Positions 57,442 to 64,000 of a DNA stretch of 64,000 bases are shown piece after piece. Made by a program: the position numbers and the translations under genes. Position 1 is the stretch's first letter. Each line of letters begins with the position of its first letter. The stretch covers positions 1 through 64,000 of the forward strand of contig NZ_LMEB01000001.1 of the NCBI RefSeq assembly GCF_001425945.1, given 5' to 3'. The notes under the pieces were generated by a model, which was given only the letters and a program-made list of their open reading frames with translations, ran no database searches and was not told where the DNA came from. Source of the stretch: Brevundimonas sp. Root1279 (GTDB lineage: Bacteria; Pseudomonadota; Alphaproteobacteria; Caulobacterales; Caulobacteraceae).

Positions 57442-57935
57442 GACGAACCGCTGGCTGGTTCGTCACAAAGAACACCAAGGATGCACGAAGGACACGACGA
57501 GACCGCGCCCATCCCCGCCGCCGCCGAGGTCGTGGGCCGCGGAGTCCTGGATGCCGCTTTCGTTGTCCACCGTGCGCTGGGACCCGGGCTTCTCGAAGCG
57601 GTCTACGAGGCCTGCCTTGCCGAAGAGCTGCGACAGGCCGGATTTCAGGTCGAGAGGCAAGTTGGAGTGCCCGTCGCCTATGGCGCCGTGCGAATGGATG
57701 TCGGCCTTCGCCTCGACTTGTTGATCGAAAAGTCCGTAGTGGTCGAAATCAAATCGATCGACGCCTTGGCGTCGATCCATTCGGCTCAAGTCCTCAGCTA
57801 TCTCCGGTTCTCGGGCACGCGACTCGGCTACCTGATCAACTTCAACACCGTCTTGCTCAAGAACGGCCTCCGTCGGCTCGTGCTCTAACCCCCGTGGTGT
57901 GCTTCGTGCATCCTTGGTGTCCTTTGTGACGAACC
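57442..57935. repeat. Inverted-repeat element carrying the GxxExxY gene
   Basis: Arms at 57457-57494 and 57898-57935 match over 38 bases with two mismatches. The core contains CACCAAGGATGCACGAAG, a phased CAC(N)AAG-type pattern rather than heptads. The left outer end also forms an 8-bp hairpin GACGAACC / GGTTCGTC (57442-57464), and GACGAACC recurs at the right end (57928-57935). The gene's ATG lies inside the left arm, and its TAA is nine bases before the right arm. Confidence 0.88.
57481..57888 (+). CDS. GxxExxY protein (PD-(D/E)XK nuclease-like)
   Basis: A 135-residue protein of the GxxExxY family. The naming motif is GLLEAVY in ALGPGLLEAVYEACLAEEL near residue 40, and the nuclease-like core follows with MDVGLRLDLLIEKSVVVEIKSID (Asp and ExK) and LSYLRFSGTRLGYLINFN. 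The PD-(D/E)XK fold is inferred from the family; activity is not established. The first codons, MHEGHDE, are encoded by the repeat arm, and AAGG abuts the ATG at 57481. It separates hslV from hslU with the next gene, and looks like cargo of an inverted-repeat element. Confidence 0.9.
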   Translation: MHEGHDETAPIPAAAEVVGRGVLDAAFVVHRALGPGLLEAVYEACLAEELRQAGFQVERQVGVPVAYGAVRMDVGLRLDLLIEKSVVVEIKSIDALASIHSAQVLSYLRFSGTRLGYLINFNTVLLKNGLRRLVL

Positions 57936-58055
57936 TCGGCCGCCCGCCCCAAGCGCCGCAGCTCAGGCATGCGCCATCACGAGCTTAGCCTTTCCCCGAT
58001 TTAACGCGACAAGCCGACGGATTGGGCGATCAATGTGAGGCGGAGGATCCCGCCC

Positions 58056-58943
58056 ATGCGTCTCGCCCTTTTCGCCTTGCCTGTGCTCCTGGCAGCCGCC
58101 CCTGTGGGCGCGCAGACGCCCGACGCCGCCGAGGTGGTCGCCGCCGAGCGGGCCTTTGCGGCCGACGGGGCCGCGATGGGCATAACCGCCAGCTTCACCA
58201 AATGGTCGCTGCCCGATGCGGTGATCATCGGAAACGGCCAGGTGCAGACCGTGCGGCAGGCCTATCCGCCCGAGGTCCCGCGCCCGGTCGACGAGCCGAT
58301 CCTGCAGTGGTGGCCGAATTTCGCCGGCATGGCCCGCTCGGGCGAGATGGGCTTCACCACCGGCGGGGTCTCCCTCAACGGCCAAAGGACCGGCCACTAC
58401 TTCACCATCTGGAAGCGTCAGGACGACGGCTCCTGGAAGTGGGTCTACGACGGCGGTTCGGGGGCCAGCGCGGCTGCCGTCCCGGGACCGGAGACCGAGC
58501 CGGTGATCCTGCCGGTCGCGGCGTCCGGCTCGGCCTCGCCGGAGGCGGCGATGGAGGAGGTCGAGGCCGCCGAGGCGGTGCTGGCCCTCGCCGCCGCCAC
58601 CAACCAGAAGGCCGCCCACCTGGAGGTCCTGGCCGCCAACGGCCGGCTCTACGTCGCGCCCCTGGCCCCGGCCATCGGCCGCGACCAGTTCGCCGCCGCC
58701 CTGGACGGCTGGCCGGCCAGCTTCACCTTCGGCCCGACACAGGGCGGCGGTTCGTCCGCGGCCGGCGACCTGGTCTGGACCTACGGGGAGGCCGGCTGGT
58801 CGCGCGCCGGCCAGGAACGCCGCGGCCACTATGTGCGGCTCTGGCAGAAACAGGCCGACGGCTGGCGCATCGTCCTCGCCCAGCTGATCCCGGCCCCTCC
58901 GCCGGCGCCGCCCGCGCCGGAGGCCCCTTCCGCCGGCGGCTAA
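58056..58943 (+). CDS. Exported protein with two NTF2/SnoaL-like (DUF4440-type) domains
   Basis: A 295-residue periplasmic protein with signal peptide MRLALFALPVLLAAAPVGAQ. Two similar halves each begin with an AAERAFAADG- or ALAAATNQKA-type helix and end in a strand pair such as GHYFTIWKRQDDGSWKWVYD and GHYVRLWQKQADGWRIVL, the mark of NTF2-like folds. A proline-rich tail follows. Role unknown. The ATG at 58056 follows GGAGGA. Confidence 0.8.
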   Translation: MRLALFALPVLLAAAPVGAQTPDAAEVVAAERAFAADGAAMGITASFTKWSLPDAVIIGNGQVQTVRQAYPPEVPRPVDEPILQWWPNFAGMARSGEMGFTTGGVSLNGQRTGHYFTIWKRQDDGSWKWVYDGGSGASAAAVPGPETEPVILPVAASGSASPEAAMEEVEAAEAVLALAAATNQKAAHLEVLAANGRLYVAPLAPAIGRDQFAAALDGWPASFTFGPTQGGGSSAAGDLVWTYGEAGWSRAGQERRGHYVRLWQKQADGWRIVLAQLIPAPPPAPPAPEAPSAGG

Positions 58944-59012
58944 AACGGGCAGCGCTGCTTTGGTGACGCACCACCCCTCCCCAAGTCCCGACCGCCGCCC
59001 CATGTGCGCAGA

Positions 59013-60310
<1,298 letters not shown>

Positions 60311-60314
<4 letters not shown>

Positions 60315-60562
60315 GGCGCTTCCTGGGGTCGCTTGGCCTCGTCCCGGGCGGCGTCCCGCACACGGTGGGCCCGCTCATCGGCGGCGACCCGCTCCTCCAT
60401 GGAGACGGCGGCGGCCTCAGGCTGCGGTTCGGGCGCAGAGACGGGGGCAGGCCGAAGCAGCACGACGACGACGAGCACCGCCCCGAACACGGCCAGGCCG
60501 AGCAGGATCCAGAGGCTGGCGCCTCCGCCCCGGTTTCGGCGGGCGACGGGGTCTTCTCTCAT
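60311..60562 (-). CDS. Small single-pass membrane protein
   Basis: An 83-residue protein: basic N-terminus (ARRNRGGG), one transmembrane helix ([20 protein letters not shown]), a proline-rich linker and a highly charged C-terminal helix ([21 protein letters not shown]). GAGGAG stands nine bases before the ATG. Family and function are unknown. Confidence 0.7.
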
Positions 60563-60647
60563 GATCGGCGGCTCCTCAAGGGTTCGAGGCTAACACGTCT
60601 GGAACGCTACAGTTGCGCTTGCCTGCAAAGGACCCCGGTTGAACCCG

Positions 60648-60662
60648 GAACGGAAACAGAAC
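60648..60662 (+). promoter_or_regulatory. LexA (SOS) box before mmcB
   Basis: GAAC-N7-GAAC, the exact reverse complement of the alphaproteobacterial SOS box GTTC-N7-GTTC, ends 11 bases upstream of the mmcB start codon. Such a position would block transcription until LexA is cleaved. Confidence 0.8.
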
Positions 60663-60673
60663 ATACAGACACA

Positions 60674-61132
60674 ATGAGCGCGTCCGCCGTCTCCATCGAA
60701 CTGGTCTTCAGCCGCCCGGCGACGACCCTGGCGGTCACCCGCGGGGCGGCCCGACTGATGATCGATCTGGGCTTCGCGCCCCTGCTCGAGGTCGGCCTGC
60801 CCAATGGCCGGCGGGCGGACGTCATGGCGCTGGGGCCGCGCGGCGAGATCGCCATCTGCGAGGTCAAGTCGGGGATCGAGGACTATCGCGTCGATCGCAA
60901 ATGGGGCGAGTACCGGCCCTACTGCGACCTTTTCTTCTTCGCCGTGGCGCCGGAGTTTCCGTCGGACATCCTGCCGGACGAGCCGGGCCTTATCGTCGCC
61001 GACGCCTTCGGCGGGGCGGTGGTGCGCGACGCCGTATCGATCCCGCTGGCCCCGGCGCGGCGAAAGGCGCTGACGATCGGCTTCGGCCGACTGGGGGCGC
61101 TCAGGACGCTGCGCGACCCGACCCTGCTTTAG
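60674..61132 (+). CDS. mmcB: MmcB-type DNA repair nuclease-like protein
   Basis: A 152-residue PD-(D/E)XK-fold protein of the MmcB family: RRADVMALGPRGEIAICEVKSG holds the Asp and the ExK pair, followed by DRKWGEYRPYCDLFFFAV. In Caulobacter, mmcB is described as an SOS gene acting in DNA repair. A perfect LexA box lies just upstream, which agrees. The stop overlaps that of the convergent lipoprotein gene (TTAG). Confidence 0.88.
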   Translation: MSASAVSIELVFSRPATTLAVTRGAARLMIDLGFAPLLEVGLPNGRRADVMALGPRGEIAICEVKSGIEDYRVDRKWGEYRPYCDLFFFAVAPEFPSDILPDEPGLIVADAFGGAVVRDAVSIPLAPARRKALTIGFGRLGALRTLRDPTLL

Positions 61133-61584
61133 CCGCCGACGCGGCCGCTCTCGCCCGCGCTGAGGATGGCGGCCTTCGACGCCGCGCAGCCGGACAGGCG
61201 GATGTCGTCACCGAAGGTCACCCGCGCGGTCAGCGGATAGGTCCGATCACTCATGCCGTCGGAACAGTCCTCCGCCTCCAGGGTGATGATCAGCTCGACG
61301 CCCGACTCGGTCAGGCCGCGATAGACTACCGAGTCCTCGAACAGCGTCCGGCGCGCAGGCGCGGCGCGGATCGTCGGCCGATCGGCGCCGGAGAAGGTCA
61401 TCTCGGGGCCGCTGACGTCGACGCTCCAGAAGGGCTCGGTCCCGAGGGCCCGTAGGGGTTGGCTAAGATCGACGCCGCCCAGACGGGCAGGGCCGCTCGG
61501 CCCTGGTCCGGACGGGGACGACGCGTCTGTGGCGCAGCCGGCCAGCAGCAGCAGGGGGATCAGCATCGGGCGGAGGTCACGCAT
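61129..61584 (-). CDS. COG3650-like lipoprotein, copy 1
   Basis: A 151-residue lipoprotein with lipobox LLLAGC. The mature domain contains RALGTEPFWSVDVSGPEMTF, ECSDGMSD-type (EDCSDGMSDRTYPLT) and GCAASKAA, and is about half identical to the next gene. The relatives are uncharacterised envelope proteins. The ATG at 61584 has AGGAAAGG nine bases upstream, which decides it over an ATG at 61593. Confidence 0.82.
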   Translation of the reverse strand: MRDLRPMLIPLLLLAGCATDASSPSGPGPSGPARLGGVDLSQPLRALGTEPFWSVDVSGPEMTFSGADRPTIRAAPARRTLFEDSVVYRGLTESGVELIITLEAEDCSDGMSDRTYPLTARVTFGDDIRLSGCAASKAAILSAGESGRVGG

Positions 61585-61599
61585 CGCCTGCATCCTTTC

Positions 61600-62085
61600 C
61601 TATGTCGCCGGCGGAGCCTCCGCCGACGCGGTCACCGGCCCCTGTTCGCCGGCCGTCATGATGGCCGCGGTCGAGGCCGCGCAACCGTTGAGGGTTTCCT
61701 CGCCCACCTTAACGATGGCGGTGAGCGGATAGATCCGCTCGCTCATGCCGTCCGAGCATTCGGTCGACGCCAGGGTGATGACGATGGGGGTCCCGGCCGT
61801 GGTCTGGCTCTCGAGGCGGACGACGGTGCCCTGCACGGAGGCCTTGGGCTGGGGCGCGCGCTGCTCGGGACGATCGACGCCGCGGAAGACGACCTCCTCG
61901 CCGGTCAGGTCGACCGACCAGAAGGGCTCGGTGCCCAGGGCCCGGACCGGCTCGGTCAGGTCGACCCCCGCGAGAACCGGCGGCGGGGCGGCGGGCTCGG
62001 GCGCAGCCTCCGGCTCCTCGGCGGACGGCCCGCAGGCGGCGGCCAGCAGGCACAGGGCGACGGCGGACAGGGGAAGCAGACGCAT
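61600..62085 (-). CDS. COG3650-like lipoprotein, copy 2
   Basis: A 161-residue lipoprotein with lipobox LLAAAC and a domain paralogous to that of copy 1: RALGTEPFWSVDLTGEEVVF, ECSDGMSERIYPLT and GCAASTAA. The two cysteines in the domain are conserved in both copies and probably form a disulfide. It lies 15 bases upstream of copy 1, so the two are a tandem duplication in one operon. Confidence 0.83.
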   Translation of the reverse strand: MRLLPLSAVALCLLAAACGPSAEEPEAAPEPAAPPPVLAGVDLTEPVRALGTEPFWSVDLTGEEVVFRGVDRPEQRAPQPKASVQGTVVRLESQTTAGTPIVITLASTECSDGMSERIYPLTAIVKVGEETLNGCAASTAAIMTAGEQGPVTASAEAPPAT

Positions 62086-62155
62086 GGGGATCTCCGAAAC
62101 CGGCCCCTAGGAACGCTCTGGCCCGGTCCGGGTCAAGTCCGCGGGGCCCAAGCCC

Positions 62156-63118
62156 TCAGAGCCAGCCCTTCTTCTTGAACCAGACCAGGGGGAGGATCGC
62201 CGAGATCACCATGGCCCCCACGGCGAGCGGATAGCCCCAGGCCTGCGAAAGCTCGGGCATGTGGGTGAAATTCATGCCGTAGATCGAGGCGATCAGGGTC
62301 GGCGGCAGGAAGGCGACCGCCGCCACCGAGAAGATCTTGATGATCGACGACTGCTCGATGTTGATCAGGCCCAGGGCGGCCGAGAGCTGGAAATTGATCG
62401 AGGCGGCGACCGCCTGGTTGTGGGAGATCAGGCTCTGGGCGTCGCGGGCCAGGGAGCGCAGGTGCTCGCGGTGCTCCTTGTTGTGCTCGAGACGGTCGTC
62501 CAGCGCGACGAAGGCGAAGATGCGGGACAGGCCGGACAGGCTCTGCTCGATGCGGGCGTTGGCGATGTGGGCGCGGCCCAGCTTGGTGATCAGCTTCTCG
62601 AAACGGACCGTCTTGCGCACGGCGAAGACATGGTTCGAGACCGCCTCGACCTTGAGGGCGTTGGTCGACAGCACGTCGGAGACGCGATCGATGATCGCCT
62701 CCATCAGGTGCAGGAACAGGTCCGGTCCCGAACCGCACACCGCCGGCTCGCGATCCAGCTTCTCCAGCGTCATGGCGAAGGGCTTGGGGTCGAAATAGCG
62801 GATGGTGACCAGCGGGCCCTTGGTCAGGACGAAGGTCACCGGGTCGACCTCCGGAATGAGCGCGTCGCCGTGGTGGATGATGTCGGCGGTGGCGTAGGTG
62901 GCGCCGTTCTCGCGGTACAGGCGGCTCGACGCCTCGAGCTCGGCCATCTCGGCGCGGGTCGGGATCGACAGGCCGAGCGCCCGTTCGACGACCCGATCCT
63001 CCTCGACCGTCGGCTCCAGCAGGTCGATCCAGACGGCGTCGGGCGGCAGGACCCAGGCTGCGGCCTCGCCGGCGTGCACCTCGCAGCTGCGCTGGCCGGA
63101 GCGGTAGACTCGGATCAT
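62156..63118 (-). CDS. corA: CorA-family magnesium transporter
   Basis: A 320-residue inner-membrane channel for magnesium and related ions. The two C-terminal helices flank the selectivity motif YGMNFTHMPE near residue 280, and the protein ends in a basic KKKGWL. The long N-terminal part is the cytosolic regulatory funnel. The ATG at 63118 matches the family start. Confidence 0.95.
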   Translation of the reverse strand: MIRVYRSGQRSCEVHAGEAAAWVLPPDAVWIDLLEPTVEEDRVVERALGLSIPTRAEMAELEASSRLYRENGATYATADIIHHGDALIPEVDPVTFVLTKGPLVTIRYFDPKPFAMTLEKLDREPAVCGSGPDLFLHLMEAIIDRVSDVLSTNALKVEAVSNHVFAVRKTVRFEKLITKLGRAHIANARIEQSLSGLSRIFAFVALDDRLEHNKEHREHLRSLARDAQSLISHNQAVAASINFQLSAALGLINIEQSSIIKIFSVAAVAFLPPTLIASIYGMNFTHMPELSQAWGYPLAVGAMVISAILPLVWFKKKGWL

Positions 63119-63148
63119 GGGCGGATTCCGGCGCGCCGGTTCAGCCGG

Positions 63149-63676
63149 TCAGGGCTGGCCGATGCTCGACGTCGGCGCGGCCGCCAGCAGGACGCCGCCG
63201 GTCGGCTGGAGAGCGGCTTTATGGATGAAGCCGTAGGTCGGGTAGACGGTCGTGCCGAGGTCATTGATCGGATCGTACCAGACCTTGACCGCGGTCCAAT
63301 CGCCGTTTGCAGAGACGTCGACGACAGTGACGTTCTCCTCGACCTTGCCGCGGCTGCCGCCCCAGTTGGCGTGGGTCACGCGGATGACGCGGTCGGTGAG
63401 GATTTCGGAGACGACGGCGACATGGCCCCGGCTCATGCGGCCGCTGGACTGGAAGGCGAGCACCGAGCCCATCTGCGGGCGGGCGCCGGTCCGGTAGCGG
63501 GACTGGGCCTGGGACCACCAGGTGTGGGCGTCGCCGAAGATCTCGATGCCCGAATACATTCGGGCGAAGGTGACGCACTGCCAGTACGGTTCCTGGGCCT
63601 TGGCGGAGGGAGCGAAGCCCAGGGCCATGAGGCCAAGGGACAGGGCGACCGCGGCGGCTTTGAACCGTTTCGTCAT
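63149..63676 (-). CDS. Exported CHAP-domain amidase
   Basis: A 175-residue protein with a signal peptide (KAAAVALSLGLMALGFAPSAKAQ) and a CHAP domain: catalytic Cys in YWQCVTFAR, His in RGHVAVVSEI, and a polar residue in THANWGG. CHAP enzymes cut peptidoglycan peptides; the domain here is close to the set common in Caulobacterales and Sphingomonadales. The start is the ATG at 63676. Confidence 0.9.
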   Translation of the reverse strand: MTKRFKAAAVALSLGLMALGFAPSAKAQEPYWQCVTFARMYSGIEIFGDAHTWWSQAQSRYRTGARPQMGSVLAFQSSGRMSRGHVAVVSEILTDRVIRVTHANWGGSRGKVEENVTVVDVSANGDWTAVKVWYDPINDLGTTVYPTYGFIHKAALQPTGGVLLAAAPTSSIGQP

Positions 63677-63711
63677 GCTGCGCGCTTTCCCGGTCTCACT
63701 TGAGCCAAGCT

Positions 63712-64000
63712 TTAGACGATAGTTTCCTGGGGTTGAAGAACCCTTTCGGGCGAGTCCGCCTGGGTTGCGGAGCCGGGTTGACCTGAGCCGTTGCGATCGG
63801 CGAATCGCCGCAAAGCCTGTCGGGCCGGGCGTTCGACGAGGTGGTAGGCGGCGGCCGCCACGAGCGGGATCAGGGTCACAACGGCAAGCCACACAATGAT
63901 GTGAAGCCGCTTGTCCGGGGCGTCCGTGAACCGCGCCGCGAGGTTCACCCCGACCAGCAGGACGGGCGCGCAGACCATGTAGACGGCATAGGAGATCTCG
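63712..64000 (-). CDS. Acyltransferase family 3 (OafA/YrhL type), C-terminal part, cut by the window edge
   Basis: Only the last 95 residues are inside the window. The frame is open to position 64000 and reads EISYAVYMVCAPVLL, like the LGEISYxLYLxH segment of membrane acyltransferases, then a transmembrane helix (IIVWLAVVTLIPLVAAAAYHLVERPARQ) ending in the family's YxxVERPxR motif and a charged tail. Where many members have His in this segment, this one has Cys. The product probably acylates a surface sugar. Confidence 0.82.
   Translation of the reverse strand, partial: EISYAVYMVCAPVLLVGVNLAARFTDAPDKRLHIIVWLAVVTLIPLVAAAAYHLVERPARQALRRFADRNGSGQPGSATQADSPERVLQPQETIV

Noticed and set aside
57457-57935. 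Insertion sequence with terminal inverted repeats
   Set aside because: The enclosed gene is a GxxExxY protein, not a transposase, and I see no clear target-site duplication outside the arms.

Overview
The window looks like a chromosomal segment of a Caulobacteraceae bacterium, most likely Brevundimonas or a close relative. The evidence is the very high G+C content, a DivL-type cell-cycle pseudokinase with Tyr in place of the phospho-acceptor His, an MmcB-type SOS nuclease behind an alphaproteobacterial LexA box, an UrcA-family protein, and the sdhCDAB, fabA/fabB/fabI, hslV/hslU and ffh-rpsP-rimM housekeeping sets. I see no rRNA, tRNA, CRISPR array, transposase or phage gene.

Layout. 1-7.0 kb: a giant repeat-rich RTX adhesin-like protein on the minus strand, cut near its C-terminus by an exact 80-bp tandem duplication. 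7.4-15.5 kb: mdh, an EcsC-like protein, a LysR/OxyR-type regulator with one cysteine, an exported GH43 glycosidase, two small proteins and a lipoprotein M16 peptidase. 15.5-22.9 kb: a run of ordinary genes (membrane serine protease, four-helix-bundle protein, DUF350, rlmN, minimal zincin, divL, HAD phosphatase) separated by unusual palindromic elements. 22.8-32.4 kb: an SseB-like protein, a hydrolase, PilZ, a glycerate-kinase-like protein, ferredoxin, sdhCDAB plus a Sel1-repeat gene, HIT and SIMPL proteins. 32.4-43.8 kb: ahpC-ahpD behind a good OxyR box, LytTR regulator, DUF2306, SRPBCC, YjbR, murI, M3 peptidase, urcA, ppc. 44-52 kb: carbonic anhydrase, ffh, rpsP, rimM, KTSC, VOC, fabI/fabB/fabA. 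52-64 kb: a 2-hydroxyacid dehydrogenase, S9 peptidase, moeB, a BLUF protein, hslV, a GxxExxY gene inside an inverted repeat, hslU, mmcB, two paralogous lipoproteins, corA, a CHAP amidase, and an acyltransferase running off the edge.

The most unusual signal is a family of at least seven intergenic palindromes (15523-15609, 16436-16884, 17435-17552, 18799-18946, 19374-19486, 21893-21977, 33167-33251). Each arm is about 30-33 nt, built from four heptamers (AGGTTCT, AGTGRTT, AGTGGCT or AGTGRCG types). Arms usually begin 0-5 nt after a stop codon. Six of the seven lie within 6.5 kb. Because seven is not a multiple of three and the heptads carry TAG/TAA/TGA, most arms close many or all reading frames. 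One copy has a four-helix-bundle (S23/IVP-type) gene between its arms, and the arm supplies that gene's stop codon. A differently sequenced inverted repeat with the same layout encloses the GxxExxY gene between hslV and hslU, and there the arm supplies the start codon. I do not recognise this as a named element family.

Regulatory links visible in the sequence: an OxyR-type box at oxyR itself and a stronger one upstream of ahpC-ahpD, which suggests a peroxide regulon whose sensor lacks the usual resolving cysteine; and a perfect LexA box before mmcB.
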